A DNA stretch of 48,494 nt from CAMCYM01 sp964405405 (GTDB lineage: Bacteria; Bacteroidota; Bacteroidia; Flavobacteriales_D; Sanyastnellaceae): NCBI GenBank assembly GCA_964405405.1, contig CAYONT010000011.1:1-48494 (forward strand), given 5' to 3'. This document shows positions 33,673 to 40,769 of this stretch, piece after piece. The stretch's first letter is position 1. Every line of letters starts with the position of its first letter. A program made the translations under genes and the position numbers. The notes below the pieces were generated by a model that searched no databases, was not told the DNA's origin, and worked only from the letters and a program-made list of their open reading frames with translations.

Positions 33673-34815
33673 CTAAGCGTTCACGAAGTTAGCAATCTCT
33701 GCGCAAACGAAGGCTTGCTGTTCCGGGTTCAATTCGGTGTGCATTGGCAACGAAATCACGGTCTGGGAGAGGGCATCGCTGACGGGGCAATGGGCGGTTT
33801 CGAGTCCCATGTTGGCAAAGGCACGCTGCCGGTGTCCGGGCACGGGATAGTAGACTGCACTGGGAATTCCGGCAGCAGCGAGGGCCTTGACCAGGCCGTC
33901 CCGGTCGAGCTGGGCATCGAGCGTCAGGGTGTACTGGTGGAAGACATGGGTTCCCCGAGGATCGCGGAAAGGGGTCTGGACGCCGGGCAGGTCCTGGAGG
34001 AGGGTGTCATAACGGTCCGCGGCGGCCACCCGGGCGGCCACGAAGTGGTCGAGGTGGCGAAGTTTGACCCGTAAAACACTGGCTTGCAACGTATCGAGTC
34101 GGGAGTTGATGCCCACCGTGTCGTGGTAGTATCGCACCTTCATGCCGTGGTTGGCGAACATGCGAACCCGTTCGGCCAGGTTGTCGTCCGAGGTCATCAC
34201 GGCGCCGCCGTCGCCCATGCAACCAAGGTTCTTGGATGGGAAAAAGCTGGTCGTGCCCAGGTGGCCTAGGGTGCCCGCCTGGGGCGCATCGGGCCGCTTC
34301 CCTGCCCGGCCGTACCAGCGGGCGGAGATGGCTTGGGCATTGTCTTCGATGATGGGGATGCCGGTCTCCGCGGACAGGTCGAGCAGGGCATCCATGTCCG
34401 CCATTTGGCCGAACAAATGCACCGGCACAATCGCCCGTGTCCGGGGTGTAATCGCCGCGCGCACCTGCTCCACATCGATATTGAACGTATCTGCATGGAC
34501 GTCCACAAGCACGGGCCGTGCCCCGAGCAGGGCCACTACTTCGATGGTCGCGATGAAGGTGAAGCCGGTGGTGATGACCTCGTCGCCCGGGCCGATGTCC
34601 AGTGCCATCAGCGCCAGCTGGAGCGCGTCGGTCCCGTTGGCGCAAGGGAGGATGTGGCGGGCACCGGTGAACGCGGCCAGTTCCTCGGCGAAGGCGTCCA
34701 CGTCCGGGCCCTTGATATACGTTCCGGCATGGCTCACGGCGAGCAGGGCCGCGTCGAGTTCGTCCTGGATGCGGGCATGCTGTCCGACCAGATCGACCAT
34801 TTGAATGGAATTCAT
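33673..34815 (-). CDS. DegT/DnrJ/EryC1-family sugar aminotransferase (WbpE-like)
   Basis: A 380-residue PLP enzyme. The N-terminus MVDLVGQHARIQDELDAAL and the anchor ILPCANGTDALQLALMAL are typical. The PLP Lys lies in TTSFFPSKNLGCMGDGGAV, and the carboxyl-side motif YYHDTVGINSRLDTLQASVLR is conserved. With the WbpD-like acetyltransferase it fits amination of a 3-keto sugar in UDP-2,3-diacetamido-uronate synthesis, but related enzymes act on 4-keto sugars, so this is an inference. It is the first gene of the minus-strand polysaccharide operon. Confidence 0.88.
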   Translation of the reverse strand: MNSIQMVDLVGQHARIQDELDAALLAVSHAGTYIKGPDVDAFAEELAAFTGARHILPCANGTDALQLALMALDIGPGDEVITTGFTFIATIEVVALLGARPVLVDVHADTFNIDVEQVRAAITPRTRAIVPVHLFGQMADMDALLDLSAETGIPIIEDNAQAISARWYGRAGKRPDAPQAGTLGHLGTTSFFPSKNLGCMGDGGAVMTSDDNLAERVRMFANHGMKVRYYHDTVGINSRLDTLQASVLRVKLRHLDHFVAARVAAADRYDTLLQDLPGVQTPFRDPRGTHVFHQYTLTLDAQLDRDGLVKALAAAGIPSAVYYPVPGHRQRAFANMGLETAHCPVSDALSQTVISLPMHTELNPEQQAFVCAEIANFVNA

Positions 34816-34819
34816 AGGC

Positions 34820-34827
34820 CAAATTTA
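34820..34827 (-). promoter_or_regulatory. -7 box for the polysaccharide operon
   Basis: On the minus strand TAAATTTG, a perfect TAnnTTTG, is followed by GCCT and then the aminotransferase ATG (34815-34813). This would drive the whole minus-strand series of sugar genes and predicts a leaderless message. No clear -33 element was seen. Confidence 0.55.
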
Positions 34828-34855
34828 TTCCGCAATGCCTCCCGTCCGCGGTGCT

Positions 34856-34863
34856 TACCTTCG
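34856..34863 (+). promoter_or_regulatory. -7 box for the outer-membrane-like protein gene
   Basis: TACCTTCG is close to TAnnTTTG (one mismatch) and ends 6 nt before the ATG at 34870. It diverges from the polysaccharide promoter 29 bp away. Confidence 0.4.
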
Positions 34864-34869
34864 CAAACC

Positions 34870-35643
34870 ATGGTTCGCATACTCCCTCGACGGTTTTTGC
34901 TGTCCCTCTTGCTGGTTGCGCCCGCAAGTCTCTGGGGCCAGGGGTTTCGCAATGTCCGAGACAGCGCCCTCGTGGCGCCGCATTTCCACGTGCACGGCGG
35001 GGTCGCAGTTCCCTCCGGCGACTGGGCGACGCGCTTCGGTCCGGGCGGCACGTTCGGGGCGGGCTTCCACGTCAAGGAACGCAGCGGCTGGATGTGGGGC
35101 GTGCACGCCACCTGGATGTTCGGAGCGCCCGTGAAGGAGCCGGGGCTACTCGGCAACTTGCTCACCCCCGCCGGCGAACTCATCGACAACGAGGGGCAAG
35201 TGGCCTTCGTCACCCCTTCGGGCCGCGCAGGCGTCTTCGGGGCCGAGCTGGGCCGGGTGTTCCGAACGACGGGCCTCCGTGCGAACGCGAATTCGGGCTG
35301 GCTGGTCAAACTCGGCGCGGCCTCCATCCACCACCGGGTCCACTTCGAGAACACGGAAAACGAGATCACCCAGCTCCGCGAGCCCTACCTCGCGGGGTAC
35401 GACCGCCTCACCTGGGGCCTCGGGGCCACCGGCTTCGCGGGGTACTGGCACATGGGCTCCTCCGGCCGCGTCAACGCCTACGCCGGCTTGACGGGTTGGT
35501 ATGGCTGGCTCGGGAGCATGCGTCCGGTGAACTTCGACACTGGCCTCACGGATCCGTCCCGGCGGCGCGACAGCTCTGTGGGACTGCAGGTGGGGTGGGT
35601 GTTCCAAGTTTACAAACTGGGTACGAAAACGCACTGGCGGTGA
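34870..35643 (+). CDS. Outer-membrane beta-barrel-like protein
   Basis: A 257-residue protein with a signal sequence (LLSLLLVAPASLWGQ, cut likely after WGQ). The mature part shows alternating strands rich in Gly, aromatic and Thr/Ser residues (HFHVHGGVAVPSGDW, GFAGYWHMGSS, NAYAGLTGWYGW), the appearance of an eight- to twelve-strand outer-membrane barrel. I do not recognise a named family. Its stop overlaps the GTG start of the Kdo transferase by four bases, so it may act in the cell envelope. Confidence 0.65.
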   Translation: MVRILPRRFLLSLLLVAPASLWGQGFRNVRDSALVAPHFHVHGGVAVPSGDWATRFGPGGTFGAGFHVKERSGWMWGVHATWMFGAPVKEPGLLGNLLTPAGELIDNEGQVAFVTPSGRAGVFGAELGRVFRTTGLRANANSGWLVKLGAASIHHRVHFENTENEITQLREPYLAGYDRLTWGLGATGFAGYWHMGSSGRVNAYAGLTGWYGWLGSMRPVNFDTGLTDPSRRRDSSVGLQVGWVFQVYKLGTKTHWR

Positions 35644-37013
35644 CGCGGGCGATTTGGCCCCTCTGGGTGGCGGTATCCCTCGCCCTGTATCGGCTGACGA
35701 TGTGGGGGTATGGCGGGTTGCTGGCGCTGGCCGCAGGCCTGGGGGTGGCGAAGGCCCGGCGGTGGTGGCGGATGCGGGCCGGGGGGCGACAGGCCCTGGC
35801 GGAGGCCACGGCTGCCTTGCCGCCGGATGCGGCGTGGTCTTGGTTCCATTGCGCTTCGCTCGGGGAGTATGAACAGGCGCGTCCGGTCATCGAAGCCTAC
35901 CGGGCCATGCGTCCGGAGGACCCCATTTTGCTGACGTTTTTCAGTCCGTCTGGCTTCGAGCCACTGGCGGACCGGCGCCCGGCTTGGTGGCTTCCGGGGG
36001 ATCATCTCGCGGCCTCGCCCTGGGACGTTTATCCCGTGGTGCAGAGGTGGTTGGGGGCGCTCGGAGGTTCGCGGCCGCGGCTGCGGTTCCTGGCGTTGAG
36101 CAAGTATGAGGTTTGGCCAGACCAAATCCGTCATCTCCAACGCGCTGGCATTCCCACCGCGGTCTTCGCCGCCTACCATCCCCCGGGCGCCTGGCCGTTG
36201 CGGCGGCTGTCCGGAGTGGTGCACGATGCATGGCGTGGCTTAACGACCCTGCTTGTCCAAGATGAGCAAACGGCGGGGCTTTGGCGGGATTGCGGGGTGC
36301 CCGCACTGGCGGTCGGGGATCCACGTGCGGATCGGGTGGCCGCCATTGCAGCGTCGGATTCGCCGACGGATGCTGAGTGGATGCGGGTGGTGCAGTGGGT
36401 GGCAGGCCGGCGTTGTCTGGTGGCGGGGAGCACTTGGGAGCCGGAGGAGCAGGCGCTTATGCAGGTGGGGTGGCCCCCCGGCGGCGGTCGTTGCTGGATT
36501 TGTGTGCCGCACGAGACGGATGAAGACCACATCCGGAGCCTGACGGATGCATTGGGACGTGCGGGCTTGCGCTGGGTGACGTGGTCGGCGCTCACCGCTG
36601 CGGCGCCTGCCGACCCCGCTATGTCCGACCCGGAGGTTTTGGTGGTGGACCGGGTGGGCAGACTGGCCCAGTTGTACCGGTTGGGGCAGGTTGCGGTGGT
36701 CGGTGGAGGCTTCGGGAAGGGGGTGCACAACACGCTCGAACCGGCGGCCCACGGGCTTTACGTCCTCACGGGTCCCCGCATCGCCCGATTCCGGGAGGCC
36801 CAGGCCTTGGTGGCCTGTGGCGGGCTTCGGGTGGCCAATCGTCCAGAAGATTTGACCTCCCTCGCCCGCCAAGCCATGGACGACCCCGCTTCCGCTGCCT
36901 CAGCGGGGCGGCAGGCCCAGAATTGGGTCCAAGCAAACACAGGCGCCGCACCCGCCATCGCGTCCCACCTTGTCCAACTCACTTCTTCTCCGCCACCTGC
37001 ATTGCGCCGCTGA
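35640..37013 (+). CDS. waaA: 3-deoxy-D-manno-octulosonic acid (Kdo) transferase
   Basis: A 457-residue inner-membrane enzyme that adds Kdo to lipid A precursor. The GTG at 35640 overlaps the preceding stop (GTGA) and gives the expected N-terminal membrane segment (LWVAVSLALYRLTMWGYG). Family motifs: FHCASLGEYEQARPVIEAYR (catalytic Glu), ILLTFFSPSGFE, ALSKYEVWPDQIRHLQRAGIP, and in the C-terminal half CLVAGSTWEPEEQAL and VVGGGFGKGVHNTLEPAAHGL. The latter two match the nucleotide-sugar-binding region. It follows an envelope gene and supports a lipopolysaccharide-bearing Gram-negative host. Confidence 0.9.
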   Translation: MTRAIWPLWVAVSLALYRLTMWGYGGLLALAAGLGVAKARRWWRMRAGGRQALAEATAALPPDAAWSWFHCASLGEYEQARPVIEAYRAMRPEDPILLTFFSPSGFEPLADRRPAWWLPGDHLAASPWDVYPVVQRWLGALGGSRPRLRFLALSKYEVWPDQIRHLQRAGIPTAVFAAYHPPGAWPLRRLSGVVHDAWRGLTTLLVQDEQTAGLWRDCGVPALAVGDPRADRVAAIAASDSPTDAEWMRVVQWVAGRRCLVAGSTWEPEEQALMQVGWPPGGGRCWICVPHETDEDHIRSLTDALGRAGLRWVTWSALTAAAPADPAMSDPEVLVVDRVGRLAQLYRLGQVAVVGGGFGKGVHNTLEPAAHGLYVLTGPRIARFREAQALVACGGLRVANRPEDLTSLARQAMDDPASAASAGRQAQNWVQANTGAAPAIASHLVQLTSSPPPALRR

Positions 37014-37031
37014 TGCCCCTTCATATTGCAG

Positions 37032-37039
37032 TATCTTCG
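37032..37039 (+). promoter_or_regulatory. -7 box for tRNA-Leu
   Basis: TATCTTCG is one mismatch from TAnnTTTG and lies 25 nt before the tRNA 5' end. It gives a promoter independent of the Kdo transferase gene. Confidence 0.4.
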
Positions 37040-37063
37040 CCCCCGCTCGGGGAAAAGCCCCAT

Positions 37064-37148
37064 GCCCGGATGGTGGAATGGTAGACACGACAGACTTAAA
37101 ATCTGTTGGCCCGAATGGGCTGTGCGGGTTCAAGTCCCGCTCCGGGTA
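37064..37148 (+). tRNA. tRNA-Leu (anticodon UAA)
   Basis: An 85-nt class II tRNA. The acceptor stem GCCCGGA pairs with TCCGGGT (37141-37147), the D-arm follows, the anticodon stem ACAGA/TCTGT holds the loop with anticodon TAA (37097-37099), then a variable arm (TGGCCCGAATGGGC region) and the T-arm GCGGGTTCAAGTCCCGC. The discriminator is A at 37148, and CCA is not encoded. It reads UUA and, by wobble, UUG. Confidence 0.95.
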
Positions 37149-37151
37149 CAC

Positions 37152-37187
37152 AAGCCCTGTAACCGTGTGTTGCAGGGTTTTTCTTTT
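37152..37187 (+). terminator. Terminator after tRNA-Leu
   Basis: A stem (37152-37162 with 37170-37180, including G-T pairs) with a 7-nt loop is followed by a T-rich tract (TTTTTCTTTT). It ends transcription of the tRNA before the reductase gene at 37197. Confidence 0.65.
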
Positions 37188-37196
37188 CTTGCCGGC

Positions 37197-37742
37197 ATGA
37201 ATGAACAACGCAGGGTTGTGCTGTACACCAGCATGAGTTTGGACGGTTTTTTGGCGACGCCCGAGGATGGCCTGGAATGGCTCAGTCGGGTGCAGGTCCC
37301 AGGGGAGGATTATGGTTACAGTGCTTTCCTGGACCAGGTGGACACCTACATCGTGGGGCGTCGGACCTATGAGGTGGTGAAATCGCTGACGGGTGGGACC
37401 TTTCCCCATGCGCATTCCCTTGATTGTTATGTGCTCTCCCGCCAGCAGTTTGAGCCCGAGGAGGGCGTGAAGTTTTACAGCGGGTCGTTGGAGGAGCTGA
37501 TCGCGGGCCTCAAGCATCTTCCCGGCAAGGATATATACTGCGACGGCGGGGGAGGAGCGGTGCAGAGTCTCATGGAGAAGGCCCTCATCGATGCGTTCAT
37601 CATTTCGATCGTTCCTGTCTTGCTCGGGGAGGGCAAGCGGCTCTTCTTGGGTGAGGTACCGGGTGGGGATTTGGAGCTTTTGCAGTGTCAGACGTACGAT
37701 TCGGGTTTGGTCCAGCTGCACTACGCCCGCCGCAGGTCATAA
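37197..37742 (+). CDS. RibD C-terminal-domain (dihydrofolate-reductase-like) protein
   Basis: A 181-residue NADPH-dependent reductase fold. The start MNEQRRVVLYTSMSLDGFLA is the family N-terminus; the core has YIVGRRTYEVVKSLTGG, YVLSRQQF, GKDIYCDGGGGAVQSLMEKALIDAFIISIVPVLLGEGKRLF. These features match the dihydrofolate-reductase-like RibD C-domain family that reduces various substrates; a specific role is not known. It lies between two terminators, so it is a single-gene unit. Confidence 0.85.
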   Translation: MNEQRRVVLYTSMSLDGFLATPEDGLEWLSRVQVPGEDYGYSAFLDQVDTYIVGRRTYEVVKSLTGGTFPHAHSLDCYVLSRQQFEPEEGVKFYSGSLEELIAGLKHLPGKDIYCDGGGGAVQSLMEKALIDAFIISIVPVLLGEGKRLFLGEVPGGDLELLQCQTYDSGLVQLHYARRRS

Positions 37743-37772
37743 AAAAAAGGTGCCCCCAGAGCGACACCTTTT
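37741..37772 (-). terminator. Terminator between convergent reductase and cyclophilin genes
   Basis: AAAAGGTG (37745-37752) and CACCTTTT (37765-37772) form a perfect 8-bp stem. On the minus strand it is followed by eight T residues (37748-37741), ending the cyclophilin transcript; on the plus strand only four T follow, so it may also act weakly there. Confidence 0.75.
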
Positions 37773-37793
37773 GAATACGGAGTTGCGGGACAA

Positions 37794-38222
37794 TCAGTCG
37801 ACAATCTCCACAGAAAACGTGTCGCCTTGCTTGATTTGGTCCAGCAATTCCAGTCCGGACACGACCTTCCCGAAGCAGGTGTGGTTGCGGTCGAGGTGGG
37901 AGGTGCTGGCGCGGTCGAGGACGATGAAGAATTGAGACCCGCCGGTGTTGCGGCCCGCGTGCGCCATGGAGAGGACGCCCTTGTCGTGGAACTGGTTTCC
38001 GCCCGTCAATTCGCAGTCGATTTTGTAACCCGGTCCGCCGGTTCCCGTCCCATGGGGACAGCCGCCCTGCACCACAAAGCCGGGGATGACCCGGTGGAAC
38101 TTGAGCCCGTTGTAGAAGCCCTTGCGGGCCAAATCCACAAAATTCGCCACGGTCTTGGGCGCATCCTCCGGGAAAAACTCGGCGATGAGCTCTCCGCGGT
38201 CGGTGGTGATTTTTGCTTGCAT
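37794..38222 (-). CDS. Peptidyl-prolyl cis-trans isomerase, cyclophilin type
   Basis: A 142-residue short cyclophilin. Active-site and binding residues are visible: FHRVIPGFVVQGG (~41-53), GGNQFHDKGVLSMAHAG (~72-88) and GSQFFIVL (~93-100). No signal sequence, so it should be cytoplasmic. The ATG at 38222 lies 4 nt from a -7-like box. The 5' end and upstream DNA are duplicated beyond the nearby gap (38353-38407), likely through misassembly; the true gene is this copy. Confidence 0.92.
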   Translation of the reverse strand: MQAKITTDRGELIAEFFPEDAPKTVANFVDLARKGFYNGLKFHRVIPGFVVQGGCPHGTGTGGPGYKIDCELTGGNQFHDKGVLSMAHAGRNTGGSQFFIVLDRASTSHLDRNHTCFGKVVSGLELLDQIKQGDTFSVEIVD

Positions 38223-38252
38223 GGCGCGAAGATAGTTTGAGTTTGGAGTTTG
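38198..38252. repeat. 55-bp sequence repeated exactly across the assembly gap
   Basis: These 55 bases, covering the first codons of the cyclophilin gene and its promoter, recur without a mismatch at 38353-38407 directly after the N run. An exact overlap of 55 bases between contig ends is what a k-mer assembler leaves when it fails to join them. Confidence 0.9.
38227..38234 (-). promoter_or_regulatory. -7 box for the cyclophilin gene
   Basis: On the minus strand TATCTTCG (one mismatch from TAnnTTTG) is followed by CGCC and the ATG at 38222-38220, predicting a leaderless mRNA. Confidence 0.45.
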
Positions 38253-38352
38253 NNNNNNNNNNNNNNNNNNNNNNNNNNNNNNNNNNNNNNNNNNNNNNNN
38301 NNNNNNNNNNNNNNNNNNNNNNNNNNNNNNNNNNNNNNNNNNNNNNNNNNNN
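38253..38352. other. Assembly gap of 100 N in the AGTTTGG repeat region
   Basis: Exactly 100 N, flanked by the two copies of a 55-bp sequence and located inside a tandem-repeat tract. The gap is probably not real missing sequence between two genuine copies but an unresolved repeat. Confidence 0.95.
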
Positions 38353-38407
38353 GGTCGGTGGTGATTTTTGCTTGCATGGCGCGAAGATAGTTTGAGTTTG
38401 GAGTTTG
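38353..38407. repeat. Second copy of the 55-bp duplicated sequence
   Basis: Identical to 38198-38252. It includes a false second start of the cyclophilin gene, which should not be annotated as a separate gene. Confidence 0.9.
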
Positions 38408-38438
38408 GAGTTTGAGTTTGGAGTTTGAGTTTGGAGTT
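38389..38438. repeat. AGTTTG/AGTTTGG tandem repeats
   Basis: Seven to eight units of AGTTTG or AGTTTGG follow one another, with the same repeat starting before the gap (about 38234-38252). The repeat probably caused the failed assembly. It lies between the cyclophilin promoter and the AT-richer gene pair. Confidence 0.85.
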
Positions 38439-38474
38439 GTGGTGAGTGTTGAGATATTTTTGAGGAAAAGCATC

Positions 38475-38903
38475 ATGAAAACAATTGGATTTTTCCTGCT
38501 TTCCTTTCTGTCTTTTGCAACCCAAGCTCAAGTGTTTTGCCTAGAATCCTTGGATGATCTCCAAGTGCATTTTTCGTCTTTGTTTGGGGGTGAATCTTCA
38601 ATTGATAACTATGGAAACATTCGGATTGATGCTGAAACCGGTGGATTCGGAGGTTGGCCTGAATTCCGCTTGTCCGATGTTGAGGTTACCCTCGAAGTCC
38701 TCCCAGAAGGCACTTCACTTCAAGGTGAACCTGCACCTAGGTTAGGAAGGTTGGTCTATCACTGCAAACGGGGGGCTTGCATCACGAATCGGGTACTTAA
38801 GTCAAAGGAGGAGGATGGATACACGTTGATGAGTCTGGAGAGAGCCGAGCAGTGCTTCCGTTTGCTTACCTACATGCAGGAAACGAATTCACTGTGGGAA
38901 TGA
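38475..38903 (+). CDS. Small secreted protein of unknown function
   Basis: A 142-residue protein with a clear signal peptide (MKTIGFFLLSFLSFATQAQ, cut after AQAQ or near it) and a mature region with four Cys residues (Cys near 23, and in YHCKRGACITN and EQCFRLL). I do not recognise the family. Codon use and base composition are AT-richer than neighbours, like the next gene, suggesting they entered together. The start at 38475 is chosen because upstream in-frame codons are repeat DNA. Confidence 0.6.
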   Translation: MKTIGFFLLSFLSFATQAQVFCLESLDDLQVHFSSLFGGESSIDNYGNIRIDAETGGFGGWPEFRLSDVEVTLEVLPEGTSLQGEPAPRLGRLVYHCKRGACITNRVLKSKEEDGYTLMSLERAEQCFRLLTYMQETNSLWE

Positions 38904-38939
38904 AGTTTTTTATGTCTATTTGTTTAAAATATATTGAAC

Positions 38940-40406
38940 ATGAACTTTGTAGCCTTGGATGTTGAAACAGCTAATTCGGATCGTGGGTCGATATGTCAGA
39001 TTGGATGGGTCAGGTTCCAGGATGGAGAGCCAGTTGATTCCTTTAGATCGCTGGTTAATCCGGAATCACCATTTCTTCAGAGGAACATCCTCATTCATGG
39101 AATAACACCGGAGCATGTTCAAGGGAGCCCAACATTTGCGACTTTATTCTCAAGGCTTGTTGCAGACTTGACTTGTGATTTCATTGCCCATCATGGTTCT
39201 TTTGATTGGCAGTCTTTTGCTCATGCTTGCTTGTTGAATAACCTGACTTTGCCTTCCTGGTTGTGGGTGGACACGCAAGAAATGAGCGAGTTTCGTTGGC
39301 CGGGCTGGGCGAATTACAAACTCGATTCTGTCTGTGGCCAACTCGGGATTTCCTTGCAGGCACATCACGACGCTTTGCATGATGCTGAGGCTTGTGGCCG
39401 AATCGTATCAAAGTCAGGATTTGGAATCGTCCATTTGAAGCAGTTCGGTCGCAAGGTTGAAAAGGAAGATGCGAGACATTTTTCGACCCGCTACCATGGA
39501 TTGGGACTTGGGATCATCTTCTCGTCATCTACAGGAAGACCAGCGAAATTTTCCTTCGAGAAGGGATTGGGTGAATTGAGTGGAATTTTGGAGGGCTTTC
39601 TGGCGGATGATGTAGTGGTAGATCTTGAAATGCACGAATTGAAAACATGGGTTTCTTCCAATGCGTTATGGCTGGATTTGCCCCCGTGGAATGAGATTCT
39701 CGTGTGCGTTGAAGAGGTTTTTTCCTCATCTGTTCATGATTTGAGAGAGGCCGTGCAGGACTTGTCTTGGTTGGTGAATAGGCTAAAGAGTCAACATTTT
39801 CAGGGAGTTGCTGTTGAGTTGTTGAATTTGGAAGGATTGTTTCGCGGAATTCTTTCGGACGGCATTTTGAGGGACTCAGAAGTTGTGAAGTTGCAATCCT
39901 GGTTGAAAGATCATCGACTGTTGGCGGGAAATTTCTTATTCGATGAATTGGATGCTCGAATCAAGAAGGTTCTTTTGGATGGATTAATCCATGATGAGGA
40001 GCGCAATGATTTGGTTTCTTTTATGTTGCAATTTGTCTCGCATTTGAATGAAGAGGCTCGCAATTGTTTCGTTTCGAACGAGATAGAAAGTGATGTACCG
40101 ACAGCTATTTATGGTCAACCGCCAGTGGATTTTGAGAATCGATCTTTTTGCTTGTCAGGTAGTTTTCAATTGTTTGGTTCTAAATCGGAAATTGAGGGGA
40201 TTATTCAGAGTAGGGGCGGAGTTGTTGTAGGAGCCATGACGAAAAATGTGAACTACTTGGTTGTAGGCTCAAACGGCAGCAGTGATTGGAGATTTGGTTC
40301 CTTTGGCAGAAAGGTCGAGAAGGCCATGCAGTTCAAATCCAAGGGAATTACCATTGAGGTGATAGATGAGCATTGGTTTCATGCCGCTCTTGGTGGCTTA
40401 GGTTGA
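38940..40406 (+). CDS. DEDDh exonuclease-BRCT protein with central helical repeats
   Basis: A 488-residue protein. Residues 1-165 are a DnaQ-like 3'-5' exonuclease domain: ALDVETA (Asp7, Glu9), HHGSFDWQSF (Asp89), and HHDALHDAEACG (His143, Asp148), so all DEDDh residues are present. The middle (~200-370) holds two similar ~70-residue helical repeats, with ILEGFLADDVVVDLEMHELKTW and LFRGILSDGILRDSEVVKLQSW as matching parts. The C-terminus (~395-488) is a BRCT domain (FCLSGSFQLFGSKSEIEGII, SRGGVVVGAMTKNVNYLVVG). A role in DNA repair or in nucleic-acid degradation is likely, but the substrate is unknown. The gene is visibly AT-richer than the flanks, a sign of transfer. The start is ATG 38940; a TTG two codons upstream is less likely. 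Confidence 0.85.
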   Translation: MNFVALDVETANSDRGSICQIGWVRFQDGEPVDSFRSLVNPESPFLQRNILIHGITPEHVQGSPTFATLFSRLVADLTCDFIAHHGSFDWQSFAHACLLNNLTLPSWLWVDTQEMSEFRWPGWANYKLDSVCGQLGISLQAHHDALHDAEACGRIVSKSGFGIVHLKQFGRKVEKEDARHFSTRYHGLGLGIIFSSSTGRPAKFSFEKGLGELSGILEGFLADDVVVDLEMHELKTWVSSNALWLDLPPWNEILVCVEEVFSSSVHDLREAVQDLSWLVNRLKSQHFQGVAVELLNLEGLFRGILSDGILRDSEVVKLQSWLKDHRLLAGNFLFDELDARIKKVLLDGLIHDEERNDLVSFMLQFVSHLNEEARNCFVSNEIESDVPTAIYGQPPVDFENRSFCLSGSFQLFGSKSEIEGIIQSRGGVVVGAMTKNVNYLVVGSNGSSDWRFGSFGRKVEKAMQFKSKGITIEVIDEHWFHAALGGLG

Positions 40407-40450
40407 TTCCTAGGGGGACTGGGAGGTTAGTATCAAGCATAATCATCTTC

Positions 40451-40590
40451 AGCGCGGCGCAGCCGCGCTATCTCCTGTCTCCTGCGCGGCGCAGCCGCGC
40501 TATTTCCTGTCTCCAGCGGCGCAGCCGCGCTATATCCTGTCTTCAGCGGCGCAGCCGCGCTATCTCCTATCTCCAGCGGCGTAGCCGCGG
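40451..40590. repeat. Array of five palindromic repeats, 30-32 bp period
   Basis: The core GCGGCGCAGCCGCGC starts at 40454, 40486, 40516, 40546 and, with two changes, 40576. Each core is a hairpin (GCGGC-GCA-GCCGC); the first extends to 8-bp arms (40451-40469). Between cores lies a nearly constant TATNTCCTGTCTCC-like segment. The nearly identical spacers rule out CRISPR; the look is that of a REP-like element. It sits between the exonuclease gene and a terminator of tRNA-Gly. Confidence 0.9.
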
Positions 40591-40598
40591 CTTGGCGC

Positions 40599-40630
40599 AA
40601 AAAAAAAGCCCTCCGGATTTCCGGAGGGCT
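40599..40630 (-). terminator. Terminator of tRNA-Gly
   Basis: A perfect 10-bp stem (AGCCCTCCGG at 40607-40616 and CCGGAGGGCT at 40621-40630) with a 4-nt loop, followed on the minus strand by nine T residues. It begins 10 bp after the tRNA 3' end. Confidence 0.9.
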
Positions 40631-40639
40631 GATGCTGTG

Positions 40640-40712
40640 AGCGAGAAACGAGACTCGAACTCGCGACCCCAACCTTGGCAAGGTTGTGCTCTACCAACTG
40701 AGCTATTCTCGC
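40640..40712 (-). tRNA. tRNA-Gly (anticodon GCC)
   Basis: A 73-nt tRNA on the minus strand. The acceptor GCGAGAA pairs with TTCTCGC; the D-arm is GCTCAGTTGGTAGAGC, the anticodon stem CAACC/GGTTG holds the loop TTGCCAA with anticodon GCC (40679-40677), and the T-arm is CGAGTTCGAGTCTCG. CCA is not encoded. It reads GGC and GGU. Confidence 0.96.
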
Positions 40713-40737
40713 AGCGCCGTTTCGTTCAAACGGGAGG

Positions 40738-40769
40738 CAAAATTACGCAATCGCGTTTGGTGACCCAAA
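40738..40769 (-). promoter_or_regulatory. Promoter for tRNA-Gly
   Basis: On the minus strand TTTG (40769-40766), a 20-bp spacer and TAATTTTG (40745-40738) match the Bacteroidota -33/-7 pattern. Transcription would start about 20 nt before the tRNA 5' end. Confidence 0.65.

Noticed and set aside
34851..35639. N-terminal extension of the Kdo transferase
   Set aside because: The upstream open frame overlaps the outer-membrane-like gene and encodes Arg/Pro-rich sequence. The GTG at 35640 begins the family N-terminus.
38353..38407. Second cyclophilin start and promoter
   Set aside because: It is a 55-bp copy created by the assembly break; no gene body follows.
40451..40590. CRISPR array
   Set aside because: The repeats are palindromic, 15-19 bp long, and the 'spacers' are nearly identical, unlike CRISPR spacers. 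No cas gene is near.
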